Below are positions 9,713 to 22,720 of a stretch of DNA of 64,000 nucleotides, one piece after another (position 1 is the stretch's first letter; each line of letters opens with the position of its first letter). Origin of the DNA: Blasia pusilla (lineage: Eukaryota; Marchantiophyta; Marchantiopsida; Blasiales); contig CM114274.1 in NCBI GenBank assembly GCA_050084515.1, forward strand, positions 28,954,001-29,018,000, written 5' to 3'. The translations under genes and the position numbers were made by a program. Under the pieces are notes generated by a model. The model ran no database searches and had not been told where the DNA came from. It saw nothing but the letters and a program-made list of their open reading frames with translations.

Positions 9713-12700
9713 AGTTGGAATAAGACATTTTGCACTTTCAAGATTTTTTATAAATTCATTGACAATAGTTTGTTCATATTGTATTTTCTTTCCAGTAACT
9801 AGCTTGGAAACATGTAACAAACTTCTAAATTTTGAAAGATCCCTTCTAGCATGTGGTAAAAGAATGTATGTCTACATTTTGCAAAAGATCTTATTTATTC
9901 GTAGATATTTATTAGTAAGAATTTTTTTGTAAAGATCATGAAAAAATCCTTAATCAAAAGAACTTCCTCTGTCCACTAAACTCCATTTCTACTCTAAGTT
10001 GTTGATTTCATACAATCAGGCAAATGATGCATCAAAGGTATGTTCTTCTAGCCTCCCACTATTATTAGATAGGTATAATATTCAAATAGTAGTTTCCTCA
10101 CTATGAATGACCCTATTAATATTCCTTTCATCTCCAAGACCACTCAAATGATTTCTTTTTTTTTATCATATATTGCATGTGGTATGCTTCAATCTACCAC
10201 ATTCTATTATAGGTTAAAAGAAAATTAAATTTATTTTCATACTCACTAATATATTTCTTCTCCTTGAACTTTTTTACCTTAAATATAATCACTCGGCTCA
10301 TCTAATTCCAATACCATAATTGCTCTTACATGCCTTTATGATAGCAATATCTACATCAATGAGGGTTGTTATTTTTTTCCTTCTCATAATCTCTCTAGAT
10401 TCCATTAATCCAAGGAACCATCATTGAAGTACGTCTTGAGATGATGAAATCTCTTATCTACCCTTCCCTCACCAAATAGTGAGATTAAGTGAATTTTTTT
10501 CAGGTTTAGATACATCGACTTACTAGAATTAATATTGGATAAATAGTAAGATTTGGAGCTACATATAGAGAAAGTTTTTATTTTTGGACTTGAGTTCGTT
10601 ATATGGACAAACTTGACCATGGAAGAATTTGATCTACATCTATATTATTAAAAGAGGACCGGGTTGGAGAAAACCCTCCTCAAGTGTTGATACCTGTCCT
10701 CTAAGGGCTCCTATGGTGTTGACACATATCACTTTGAGAGAGGGAATTGAAATTAGGAGAGATAATGAAGCAAATTAAGTATCACACGTGTATAGCATAG
10801 GCACTAAATAGTATTTTTTTATTTCACACATCCTATTTAGATCATTTGTTGTCCATTGACTACACTTACACAACAAGTCATTAATTTTGTATTATTAATT
10901 AAGGGATGCATTACTGTGATCTTGTTTGAGCCTCCAACTATTGCTAAGTGGGTGTCTTATTTGCTTTAAAATTCCTCATGATCAATGGTCTTAAAAGTGT
11001 TACCTCCATCCTTAAGACTACCAAGTGTACTCTCCCCCGCCCACATTCTTTGGGTGGGGGAGAGTACCTTACTGACCACATGGTAAACCTTACAACACTA
11101 TATTCTTTAATAAGTGAAAAGAACCAACTTTGGAGTAAGGAAAAAAATATGCACTAGCTCCAATTTATGGTACACGATACATCCTATGTCTAAGGAATGG
11201 TAAAAAAACTTGGCATCTTGTGTTGTAAATTCAAAATCACCTATTGTGAATCATAAGATATGGTAAGAAATGAAAACTTCTTGTCAAACTGGGTAAAAAT
11301 AACCAATTCTAAGTATAAGTAAGAGAGTATATCACGTTGAAGATATACAGTAATTACCTAATATTATCAAATTGGATAAATAGTATGTACTAAGAGATTG
11401 AGAGATGTGGTAAACAAAAAGAACTATCCATTCATTGAGATGATAATATGTTCCCAAATCTCATCTATTTAATTACTATCCAAATTTGGGAATGTTTACC
11501 ATGTGAAGAAATAGATTCCTGATCAAGTTGGTGGTATGGTAATCATTGAAATTTACTATGCATGGAAATAGGTTATTAATATTTACCACAATCAAGACGT
11601 GGAAATCTTGTAAGCATTTTGTTCAAATCCCTCCCTTGAGCGATTAAAAGAAGGATACTTGGTCAGCCAAAATGTAGTAGTAGTAGATATTAATAAGTTT
11701 GGGAAGGGGATTGGAGTTTTCTTATAATATTTTATACATATTCTTATAGGAAAGTGAAAATTCAATTATAGGAAAAAAAATGAAGCCATCAAGATTTATA
11801 ATGAATTCATATGTTGATAGAAAGAAACTAACATAATAAGATGGAGGATGGGATTTTTTTGGAAATGAGGAGGTTGGAGTAAGAGATTTCCCAATTGAGA
11901 GGTGAGTGATATAAATTTAAAATAAGAAGAGAGTGTAGAAAGGAAGAGGAAGTACTAAAAAAATTCAGTAGGATTTAAGTATATTTTTGGAATTGAAAGA
12001 AACAAAGTTTTTTTTTTTTTTTTATTTAACTTTATATTTCATGACCATGTCCCCTAGAAGTTATATTAGGGCAAGGGAAGTGAGGAAGTGGAAGGATGAT
12101 GGTTTTTTTAACTCTGATGGAGCTCATACCTTAGTTAAGAAAGAGCTTAAGAGAGGAAGGATGAGATTTTTAACCCCTAAAGAGGGATGTGTGGTTGGGC
12201 ACAAGGGATTTCTTTTCCCCAATTACAATAGGGAAATGGGTGTAACTTAGGAGATGCTTAAAAATGAGGGTGATTATTTTCCAAAATGATGAGGCGGGAA
12301 TTGGGATTTTTCAAGTGAAGAAAAGGATTGGAAAATGGCAGGTTTTGCAAATAAGATAAGGGGTATTGTAGTTTTTAAAATGATATTCCATATTATTCTA
12401 GGATAGTCCATACATATTTACAAAATAAAAAAACTAAATATTAAAGGTTTATCATGATTTTATACATTAGTGGCCAATTAAAAGGAGATTTGGTCTCGAC
12501 AATGCAAAGTGCATAAAATTGAGTTTTTCTTTTTTCAATTTTTTCCTAAATAAGAAAGAAGTGCAAGAATTTTCATAATGGAGAAATAAGGAGATTGAAT
12601 TTAAAACCAACATGGGGAATCACAGTAATGAGGCAAGGAAGGAACGTTTTGTACAAGTCTATATTCTTATTAAAAAAGGATAGCATTTATAAATAGAAAA
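9713..12700. other. AT-rich intergenic DNA
   Basis: I see no exon with domain content or convincing splice sites. It contains a poly-T run at about 12009-12023 and one sharp hairpin (listed separately). If the repeated-exon gene to its right continues 3', further exons could lie here unrecognised. Confidence 0.4.
11027..11067. repeat. 17-bp GC-rich hairpin, 7-nt loop
   Basis: GTACTCTCCCCCGCCCA at 11027-11043 pairs with TGGGTGGGGGAGAGTAC at 11051-11067 through one G-T wobble, with loop CATTCTT. It stands out in a very AT-rich neighbourhood. It has the same stem and loop lengths as the hairpin at 8598-8638 but unrelated sequence. Confidence 0.85.
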
Positions 12701-12781
12701 TTTTCAGAACTAGAATTTTATTTCGAAGAAGGAGAAGGGAGATAGCATGCAAGAAGTGTGGGGTTGTCTTTCCAAACTCAC

Positions 12782-13357
12782 ACTTTTTGGCATGATAATA
12801 GCATTTTGAAGGCCTTCACTTGCTCCTATGAATTCTTTTGAAATCTTCACAGCTTCATTTCCATAATTGCTTTGTTTGGTGTTCAACTCAAAAGTCTCTT
12901 CTAAGATATTTGGATTATTTCTCTCATTATATGCTTCTGAAAGTTGAAGGACCTGTTCCTCCATAGTTTTGCTATGATTTTTTAAATCCTCCAAGGTATT
13001 CATTACTTTATATTTTAGTGGGGCGTTATCGTCTATAATAGAAGGGTCCACTTGCAATGGTGTTTTCGAAGATCTTTCAAAAGAGTCAATCTTTGGTTTA
13101 ATTTCCTTTCTAACGTGAAGATCCATGCCCAAGGTAATCCCTCTCTCATTTTGGTCCACACTTTCAAATTTATTTTCTACATTTTTAATCTCCTTTATGT
13201 TACTATTCCTTGAACTTCTAGCATTTTTGTGAAATTTTGAAGACTTTGAGGGTTTCTCTTTCTCTTCACTAGTGCTTTCCTTAGATATTAATTTTATACC
13301 ATCATCGTCAAGGACATGGTCCATATTTGATTCCATAACAACGTTTGTTTCCAATCT
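12782..13357 (-). CDS. Repeated-module exon 4, unrecognised protein
   Basis: The fourth and last visible copy of the exon module described at 16470-17033. It has a TTTTGTACAG acceptor, a GTGAGT donor directly after the PKS codons, and 576 nt, which is 192 codons in phase 0 at both ends. The translation keeps the module landmarks: a GMDLHV core, a KPKIDSFER-type segment, VDPSI, TLEDLKNH, and a tail ISKEF...MPKS. It is lysine-, glutamate- and serine-rich and lacks predicted membrane or catalytic motifs. I found no terminal exon with a stop to its 3' side, so where the gene ends is unknown. Confidence 0.6.
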
Positions 13358-14190
13358 CTGTACAAAAATATCATAGAATTAGCAGCATGAGTTGGATTTC
13401 CTTATGAAAATATTCTTTGCCATACAATTGTTATAAAACTTGCAAAACTCTTCTAATACTTTCTTTAAGTTTCTAGAGGCCTCATAATCATCTTAATTAA
13501 TCTTGGAGAATTTTTTTTTCTTTTATAGCAAAATTGTTTCCATATACACTAAATTTTATTTCTAAAGTGGATTTCAAGGGAAGGTCTTTTAAAACTCATA
13601 CTTCGGGGTGTTTCAAACATATCATTGAATGAACCTCTAAATTGGAACTCCTAATTAATGGAGAGCTAGCTTAAGTTTTGTAGGAAACTTGCGAAACAAC
13701 TTGTTCTTCATATCTTGGAAAGAAATTTTGCTTAAATTATTCTCTGAAAGTTTATTACTATCCATAGTAGAAAAGAATAAACAATCAAACTTTATTTCTT
13801 ATTGGGACTAAGATACAATTTGAGTCATGAACTGTATCAATCATGCTTTACACAAATTCAATTTTTTCCTTGGTACCCCTAAAAGATTTTCTTGTTTTTT
13901 TAGAATGAAAAGCATTTTCTTGATGGCCAAGTGATAAGTGTCAATAAAAAAAGTGTTTGAAAATCAATAAGATATTCTCCCAAAGAGGCCTATGATCATT
14001 AGAAAATGAGGGAAATTTTGGTGATTATTTCTTATAATCATAATTTTTGGTGCCAAAATAGCATTGTGAATTCTTACACTTCATGGCATGAACTCCTTGG
14101 AGATCTTGATGCATTTATGTACTATGCCTTAAAATTCATGTTTATGATATTTAGTTTAGAATTCTCTTATAAGTCCTTGGAATAATTTAC

Positions 14191-14643
14191 CTTGCAGTCT
14201 TCTTCTGAATCTTGGAGTTCTTCTTTCTCCACGGTAGTCTTGCCAAAAAAGTTCACTTTCTCCATGGTATTTGTGCCTTCATTTTTTAAGGAAGAATTAT
14301 ATGTACTAATCGTAAAAGGAGTCATATGTAATAATTCCATTGTAGAAGTCTTGAAAGTTTTGGTTCTTTCTTTTGTCTTTTGTATGACTTCAAGATCCAT
14401 GCCTATTGTGTCCACCCTTTCAATTTTTTTGAGAATTTCAACTTTATGTTGTGTCTGTTCAGTTTGTTGACTCGAAGAAGCAATGTTATTTGAGCTTATA
14501 TCACTTCCATACATTTTTTGAGACTGTGCATTTCTTTCTGCCTCATTGACAATACTTTCAATTTTTTGAGCTCTTAATAAAATATTATCATAGTTTGTAG
14601 GAAGATCTACACTTGAAGGCAAAGCAATGCTTTTCTTCAGTCC
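14191..14643 (-). CDS. Repeated-module exon 3 (shortened copy)
   Basis: Third copy of the module: acceptor TGTTTACAG, donor AAG|GTAAAT, 453 nt, 151 codons, phase 0 at both ends. It opens with GLKKSIALPSSVDL and LLRAQK, very like exon 2, and contains the GMDLEV core. It ends early compared with its sisters. The lost tail is still visible as DNA at about 14042-14110, where an ISKEF...NAILAPK-like translation is interrupted by a stop, so a newer upstream donor appears to have taken over after the original tail decayed. This is a strong sign that the exon copies diverged after duplication. Confidence 0.6.
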
Positions 14644-14942
14644 CTGTAAACAAGATATCATTAAATTAGCCTCACAAATTAGACTTTTTGATAGAAAAAT
14701 ATTTTCAAAGTTGTAGGGATATCGGAAAACTCTTCTAGCACTTTTTCATGAAAATACACACTAAAGAGTACAATTTATATTTTTTGCCATGTGCATATCA
14801 AAGATCCAATGACATGTAAGAATCCTAGAATATCAATTCACAAAAATTACACACATCCCAAGAATTTAGTCTTGTTTGGATCCACATTTCAAAAAAAGAT
14901 CACAATCATTTAGCACTATATTTCACTTGCAATATGGTTGAG

Positions 14943-14968
14943 ATATATATATATATACACACACACAC
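14943..14968. repeat. (AT)n(AC)n microsatellite
   Basis: A short compound dinucleotide repeat lying in the intron between module exons 2 and 3. Confidence 0.9.
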
Positions 14969-15672
14969 TTTTCTTACCCAAAAAGAAATCTGAATGAAGA
15001 AAAATCTAATATATGAGTGCCCACTCTTATATTAAAACACTCAAGAAAGAACTATACACCAACTTTTCCTCATTTTAAATGTGTAATATCTAAATATAGG
15101 CAACAAACTAGGCCTTCTCAAGGTTATATCCTCATGAGCACCTCAATTCCATTTAACTTTTGTTAGGAGGTTTCCTACCTCTTATATCTACTTACTTTAT
15201 ACAAAATTGTGCATGATCATCACATTAGTAACTAACTATAGGTATAAAAAGATGAGGCCTCCTAGAAGAAGTCACTCCCTCTACTACACATGCTTCTTGA
15301 GCTTGACACACCTAACTATTATAATGGAATACAAGGGCATAGAAATATGCCGAAAAACATATAGAAAAGGTTAACCCCTCCAAATATGCCGCTAAACCTA
15401 TATAAGGATGATATGTATCCATAGATCACATTTAGGGATAGTAGATCAATATAAACGCATAAAATAAGAACTTCAAAAGACCCCTAAGACTAGATTTCAA
15501 TGGAATCCCACGTACCCGTCTAAGAAATCATTTTTAAAATATTTATATTATTCTATGATAGCGGTACGATTACTAGAGGAGAAATAATGAGTTCAATTTC
15601 TAATAGGGAGTAAGGGAATGGTGGTAGGAGTAATGGAGAGTGGAAGAGGGGAAAATGATAAGGATTAGTTAC

Positions 15673-16284
15673 CGAAATCGCATCCGATGGCCTTATAGAA
15701 GCATTGTGAAATCCTACATTTTCCGATGTGAGCTCCTTTGAGATCTCCATATGTTGGGTTGGCACCAATCCTTTAATTATATTTTTCTTTTTTTTGGTAC
15801 TTTTTTTAAATATACCATCTAAATTATTTGAATCCTTTTCCTCAAGGTCTTTTTTTGAAACTTGGAAGAATCCTTCCTCCAAGGTGGTACTACTTTGACT
15901 TTTCATGTTCTCTAAGGTAGGCTTGACTTTATTTTTCATGCTAGTATTTTCTTTGAATATCATAGGATCTATATGCAATGGTGTTATCTTAGCTCTCTTG
16001 ATAGGATCTAATCTTGGTTCTCTTTTATCTATAATCTCAAGATCCATGTTGAATGTAGCCACTCTTTCATTTTTCTTAAGACCTTTAACTTTATGTTGCA
16101 TATTTTCATTTTTTTGTGGATCAAGTACACTCTCCCTAAACCTTTTCTCATTTTTGTATATTTTTGTAGACTTTGAGAGTCTTTCTTTCCCTTTGATAGT
16201 GTTTTTTTGAGCTCTCAATAGATTTCCATCTTGATCATCGGTAAGATCCACACTTGATGTTGCAGCAACACTTTTTCTCAATCC
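15673..16284 (-). CDS. Repeated-module exon 2, unrecognised protein
   Basis: Second copy: acceptor TTATTAG, donor TCG|GTAACT, 612 nt, 204 codons, phase 0 at both ends. The translation begins GLRKSVAATSSVDL and continues with LLRAQK, a lysine-rich stretch, NERVATFNMDLEII, HIDPMIF, TLENMKSQ and a tail with EISKEL and IRPSDAIS. It is separated from exon 1 by an intron of only about 185 bp, whereas the next intron is about 1 kb. The whole exon is open with no stop, which argues against neutral decay. Confidence 0.6.
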
Positions 16285-16469
16285 CTAATAAGAAGATACC
16301 ACTAAATTAGCCTCATAAAGTGTACTTCTTGATGGAAAACTACTTTCAAAGATTTGAGAAGCTTACTTAATTCTTATAGTACTTTTATGTTGCCTACAAA
16401 ATCTCTTTCAATACATATATATCTACATATACGGGGGGATTTTTGGAGGGGTAGGATTTCATAACTTAC

Positions 16470-17033
16470 ACTTTTTGGTGTTAAAATAGCAACATGAGAT
16501 TCTGCAATTGTTGGTCTAAGCTCTGTTGAGATCTTCATTTCTTCAGCTAACAACAATTGAGGAATGATCTCTTCCTTTTTCTCATTATTGAGTTCAAAGT
16601 TCCTCTCTAAATAGTTTCCTCGAAGATTTTCTTCCAAAACTTGGAGGATTCCTTCCTTTGGAGATTTATTTTCATGATTTTCCAAGTCCTCTAAGGTAGT
16701 CATTTTTTTATTTTCCAAAGAAGAGTCATCTCCAAGAGTGAAAGGATCCACAAATAAGGATGACATATTACCTCTCTCAAAGGGTTTAATTCTAGGTTTC
16801 ATCTCCTCTATAACTTGAAGATCCATTGCCAATGTAACCACTCTTCCATTTTTCCTATGATGTCTACTTTTTTGTGGGGCAATATCTCTTGATCTTATAG
16901 CACTTTTGCTCACTTTTGTAGATGTCGAAAGCCTTTCCGTATTTTGGAAAGTAGGTACTTGAGCTCTTAATAGACTACCATCAAGGCTAGTAGTAGGATC
17001 CATAGTTGGTGGAAGGATACCTCTCTCAAATTC
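16470..17033 (-). CDS. Repeated-module exon 1; tandemly duplicated exon gene
   Basis: This is the 5'-most visible member of four homologous exons on the minus strand. It has acceptor TTTTATGCAG, donor AGT|GTAAGT, and 564 nt, 188 codons, phase 0. Shared landmarks in each copy, in order: an opening hydrophobic/basic patch, LLRAQ, a basic Ser/Lys stretch, a (G/A)MDL(E/Q)V core, a K-P-R-I-x-P-F-E-R-like segment, VDP, TLEDL, an acidic coiled-coil-like middle, KIS(K/T)EL, and (T/R)P(K/S). All four exons are symmetrical (0-0), so they can be spliced in any number without breaking the frame, and together give 735 codons without a stop. I do not recognise the family. The composition (Lys, Glu, Ser, Asn) suggests a disordered or coiled protein. 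The 5' exons are not visible next to it; the RAD52-like gene upstream is a candidate source. Confidence 0.6.
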
Positions 17034-17383
17034 CTGCATAAAATATCCCAATGAACATGCTTATGAATTTTAGTTCTTGTGAAAAACCATAATAAAACTT
17101 CAGTATTTTCAGAAATTTGCAAAAATCATCCAATAGTTTCCTAATACCTAAAATCTCACTTTCATCTTTATAATAATTGGTGGGTTATCGATCCTATAAT
17201 ATGGGAAAAATAGTAAAAATAAAAAGTATAGAAGATTATTAACTTATATGAGGAAGGGAAAAAAGAAGATAAGCGGGTTTAATTTCCTAATAAGGATGGT
17301 TAGGATGATCAAGGTGATCCTATGCCTATATTATCATAGAGAATACAAGATCTTTATTATAACTATATACTCACAATGTCCGT

Positions 17384-17760
17384 GCTACACACAAAAGGAT
17401 CCTTTGTCTTTAAAAATAATGTATCATTCCCTGTTCCCAAAGAACTCATGGCTGCACAAAAACGGACAAGTCCTTCCTTAAGACGGACATGGACGGACAA
17501 GCCTGAACATGTCCATGGAGATGGGTTCCAAGAGGTGGGATCCACACTTTTAGTCCATGATGGAAGGCAATGCAAGGATGAGAGGAGTAATAAGTGAGGA
17601 GGGATTAGAGGTGGAGGGAGGAAGAAATGGGGGAGCATGGAACACGAAGGCAAGTAAGGGGAATGAGAAAGAAAGGAAAAGTGAGGCCCATACAGACAAG
17701 TCCTTCCATAGGACGAACACAAGTCCACAGACTCGGACTTTATCCACACGCAACCTTGAA
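17384..17760 (-). mobile_element. Non-autonomous repeat copy (GGACTTGTCC family), minus
   Basis: The reverse complement aligns with 22412-22720: an AAGGTTGCnTGTGGA start, GGACTTGTC-n-ATnTGGGCC, a pyrimidine-rich middle, CTTCCATCATGGACTA, AAGTGTGGG, and an end with CATGTCCGTC and TTTTTGTnCAnnCATGAG. There is no coding capacity. Multiple dispersed copies with fixed ends suggest a short non-autonomous transposon, but I could not confirm terminal inverted repeats or target duplications. Confidence 0.6.
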
Positions 17761-20700
17761 AGAATTACTTGCTTGGTCTGAGACTATATCAATCTTTGCT
17801 TCTCTTTCCTAAAAGAATGGTAACATCCCACTCCTCCCTAAAAGTAGATCCTCCCCCCCCTTCTTTCATTAATGAAACACTTCTACTCTTCCAAGATTCA
17901 AATTTATTCTCCATAATCAAAATTTTGCGCCCACTAAAAGTGTGGAATTTGAGTTAGTAAAGAGGCGATTCAATGACAAACTAGTACCCATGTTACTATT
18001 CTATGTTATTGATCTATTATTCTTTCCTACTATGCATGTTGTATTGACAATTACTGTAGGGATAATTGATATGGGTTAAAGCTAAAAGAAAGACATGTTA
18101 CATCTTGGAATTTTGTGGTCAATCCTTTTAGATGGATCCTTAAGGGTTTCTCTTTTTTTTTTTAAAAAGGAAACGGCCCAAGTGGGAAAATAATCTTAAA
18201 ATGGACTCATATGGAGAGCAACGGAGTGAGTTTATATTGGAGGAGGGTGAAATCCCTTTAATTGAATAGAGAGATAGTAGCTTTTAATTTGAGAAATAGG
18301 GGATCCTTGTTATGTTCCTTAAAAAAAATTTAAGGAAATAATGTATTTATCAAGAATATTTAAATCTAAGATGAGCATACCCTTGTGTAGCGTGAGCATA
18401 CTAATTGGTCTAACTAATGAGAAAAGAACTAGCAAAGAAAATTAATATTTTTTTCCTTTGAAGTGCTTTTTTTTTACAAATTTATAATAAACCTATTTCA
18501 AAACTTTTTTGGTGGAAGTCTCAAAAGACTTCTAACAAAAATTGATTTTAGGGATGTGAAGATTGTGTATTAAATAACATGATATGTATTCCATAGAATT
18601 CATAAAGTAAGGGCTTTAGAAGATATAAAGAAAATTTGAAAGTAGAGGCATTTAGTTAACATTGATTTAAAGAGAGATTTAAGTTCTTTATAGTTTATGG
18701 ATCCTACATTTTCTTTTGTGAAAAAAGAGTGATAATTGGACCATTTTAAGTAGCATAGTGTCAATTCCAAGAGTAGTCATAGAATATCCTAGTAGAATCA
18801 ATATCTACCTAAAGTCTCAATCTAGATAAGACCATTTCTCTTTAAAGCATTATACCTAGATATTAATTATCCATTTGTATCAAACATATATGTTGCGAAA
18901 AGGGGAAATTTTGACATATATGTCGTAGAGAAAATTAGTTCAAGTTACTATAAGATTAGAATATGTTTTGATAAATATGATGACGGATCTAAGTATGGCA
19001 AGTAGGAGAAATATGGGTCTATACTTGCAATAATAGGACATATCATGTCAACTTTATGCTATAATTCCCAAAAAGTCACAAGGACTTCATTACATTGAAA
19101 ATATGCCCATAAATTCCCATATGCAAGAGTTTACGAACTTTAAAATTCTCCAAAAATTTAACATTGTACTATTAAGAACTAAAATCAAATTACAAAAATT
19201 AAATATTTTTCAAAAAAATTCAATCAACAAATTTTTTAATATTTGCATGATCAATTCAAATGAAATTTCAACCCAATTTCTCTCTATAATTTGTTCTATT
19301 TTTAGAAGATAATCCATTAATTAACATTAATACTGAAGTATGAATATTGATTGAAACTAAACTCCTCAATAGATGAATTTAATAGTTATTTGCTCTGTAT
19401 GTCCTTTGGGGCAGTATTGCTTGCTAAAGCCCTTGGGAAAAAAGTAATACTAGCAAATATAAGAGTATATAATCTTATTTATTAAGGGATGCCAACAGTC
19501 ATCAATATTTCCTTATAAGTTTCAATAAGCAATGACTTAATCTATTACGCTTCATCGAGAATGAAAGGATTTAACTCATCTATTAGAGTAAATAAAAAGG
19601 GTCGAGGTTTTAAAGAAAATTATGATGTCGTATTATGTCTTAATTTCATGTTAAAAAATTGGAAAAAAACCTGTGAAATATCAAAATTAATCTTTTTATT
19701 TATATATCTTCTTTAACTTCTAGGTCCATAAGAATCATCTCCATCCTCATCCATTCTATAATTCCTATCTCTCTAAGACTTATAGAAATATAAATTTGTA
19801 TTTTTTAGCAATTTAATCTCTCTTATATCTTCTTAGCAACTTAACCAACCTTATGTGTGGGCTCCTTATTGTTGATTCCATGTTTGCATGGAACCAGATA
19901 TTGTCAAGATATTTTGAAAGATCGAAGAGAGGTATTCAAATGGAGAAATGCACTAAAAGAGTTTCTCATCTCTTGTTGTTGGGACTTCATCTATTCTACA
20001 TAACTTGGATTAAAATTAGCTTGTAGAGTATGGGAGTGGTATTGAAAGGTTGAGTGTAGGCCAAAAACAAGAGATCGCAGAGTCGAGTGGAGTAGGTTTG
20101 CAAAAAGGTGAGGAAGCTAACAAGAGTAATAGGGTTGTGGGATTAATGAGGGGAATATATTTATTTAATTTAGGGAATACTTTCTCTTCATGTAACTAAT
20201 GAATATATATTACCATCCAAATAAAAGCCATCCGCAAGAGCTTATAATCAAGATCATTTACAAACCTATTTTACCTAGTCATAAACTAAAGCTCCCATGA
20301 CGACATCCTATATCATGTTGTAAACATATACAATTATGATGATAAAATCATCGTATCAGCTACAACACATTTATAATATACCAAGGATCATAAGTTTGGA
20401 ATATGACCTCAAGGTGGTCTTAAATCATTATCAGCGTTTATGTTGTAGGGAACATCATAAATATTGGGCTTTTTACGACGTCTAAGACCATCACATCCTA
20501 AATGGTTGGTTCACTTTCAAATTCTTTGCGTTGTAAAAGTAAGACATAGTTATCTTCGTGATGATTTTTATGAGGGAAACGGGTCTGCAAAATTACCATG
20601 TTTGTGGGAGAGTAAATTATCCCATGTTTGGGAGGGATAAAAGAATGGTAAGAATAGATAAGTTCCATGCTTCTACGGGGCTAAAATTCTATCCCTCTAG

Positions 20701-22411
20701 AGGTTTCGTAATGAGGGGGGGAAAGGTTTATCATCCTATGTACATAGATCCATGCTAGGATGATAACTAGTAAGTGAATTCTAGTAGTTCCAATTTTCTT
20801 TCACCTATTCTTTGGAATGCCGATGTAGTGTGTTGTAAAGACTTACATTCACCAATTCACACTCGTTATTGATCTCCATCTAAACACACCTATATTAGTA
20901 ATGGACCTATTTTTTGGGTCAACTAGCCTTGTATCTATCGAGTCATAGTCTTAGATTATCCCTAACGATTTTTGGAACTAACATCAATCATATATGGAAA
21001 TATTCTATGCCATAAACAAGCGGGAAGAAGGGTATTGATTGGGAACCAAGATTAAAGGTCTTACATCAATGCTTCATACATGGATATATTTGTAAGTCTT
21101 AGAGTCAATTCCCTGTGTGAGTATGTAAGGAGGAGGAAGAGGTTCGAATGAGGAATTTCTAGCAATTTAATTTGACAATGACTCCTTCTTGGAGACTGAT
21201 AAGGGAGGAAGTTAAAGCCGATGTAAATCTTAATGTTGATAGAGAAAGTTATTGCCATGTGCATAGCATTGGTTGAAGGCCTTTAAAACATAGTTAGACA
21301 AATTCTAGAGAGGATAGATTGAGCTCGAGCATTAAGATAATCCAAATTGATAATAAAGACTAATAGTTGATTGGGTGGCATAAGCCCATCTCTAATTGCA
21401 AAAGGCATTATGCTTGCACAACCTTATGTCATTAATAATATAATGAACCATATGAATAGGTGCATCTCCCTATTCTCGTAATTTGCATTAACAATCAAAG
21501 ACATGGTAGGTTCTTGCTTGGCATATAGAGGAAGTTGATAACATTATGATTGACAGATTATTTAATATATGACTTTTGATCAATATGTACGATATGGCAT
21601 ACAAATCTCCCAAATTCAATATGTTTGTATAACTTGTATGGACGTTTTTTTAAAATAGATTTACTTTATTTTTGTATTATCTAGTATATAAAACATACCA
21701 TATATTAGGTAAATTGTAGATTTAGTTGCAAGTCATGAAAAGATTGCACGTCCCTTGTGGCTAGATGAGAAAAAAACATTTCAATTCGTGAAAAATTCAC
21801 ACAAATTGTAATCTTGCATGTGATTTGTGATTAATTTGCAAGATTTTTTACAATGATAATATATAAAATAGCCCCTGGGGCTTGCAAATTGCAAGTCCCA
21901 ACACATACTTTGAGAGTTGATTACTCACAAGTTGATAAGAACTTTATGGAATTGATGGGAATTTTTGTGAGTAAATTGTGGCTTTAAGGATTGGAAATTG
22001 TCTCATCATATGGTGATATAAAAGTAAAGAAAAAAGAAGATTATGAAAATATTCTCCACTTAACCAAACATAAGAGGGTAATTACTTATACAACTTAGAG
22101 CATAAAATATTAGATAGATTAAATAAAGAGTTTATCTACATTTCCTATCAAGAGTAGGTTTTTTGAGAGGCTTATGCCTAGATATCAGTATTATAAGAAT
22201 ATGTCACAACATACTAGGCCAAAGAGCATCCTCTTGACCAATTGGTTGATGAAAGTATCATTAAAATTTAAAGGTATATATTAGCTAGTCTACAGCCACT
22301 TTACCTTAGTCCATAAGAGTTACAAGGAAATATTAGACAAATAGAAAAGAGAGAGAAGATTATATAGCTACAAAAAAGGAAATGTACGATATAGTTGAGA
22401 GTGAGCAAGGT
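17761..22411. other. AT-rich DNA, possible giant intron
   Basis: No exon or domain could be supported in this 4.6-kb stretch. Open frames are short and of AT-driven composition. It lies between the phase-0 donor of the RAD52-like gene (23691) and the phase-0 acceptor of repeated exon 1 (17033), so it would be intronic if these belong to one gene. Confidence 0.35.
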
Positions 22412-22720
22412 TGCATGTGGACATAGTCCGTGTTCATGGACATATCCATGGACTTATGTCTCTCCTATGGAAGGACTTGTCCATATGGGCCCCACCTTTC
22501 CATTTTTTCTGCTTTCCCTTATTCCCCCATTTCTTGTTCCCTCCACCTTCAGTCCCTCCTCCCTCATTGCTCCACTCATCCTTGCCTTACCTTCCATCAT
22601 GGACTATAAGTGTGGGTCCCACCTCTTAGAATCCGTGTTCGTGGACATGTTCGGACTTGTCCATCCATGTCCGTCCTAAGGAATAGCTTGTATGTTTTTG
22701 TACAATCATGAGAGTGAGGA
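22412..22720 (+). mobile_element. Non-autonomous repeat copy (GGACTTGTCC family), plus
   Basis: Plus-strand partner of the copy at 17384-17760. It shows the AAGGTTGCATGTGGACA start, GGACTTGTCCATATGGGCC, a long CT-rich centre, the CTTCCATCATGGACTATAAG block, and the TGTTTTTGTACAATCATGAG end. The two copies face each other about 4.7 kb apart, so transcripts across the interval could fold back on themselves. Confidence 0.6.

Noticed and set aside
14192-16210. Plus-strand open frames opposite repeated exons 2 and 3
   Set aside because: The minus-strand exons have conserved splice sites, equal phases and mutual homology; the plus frames do not resemble each other.
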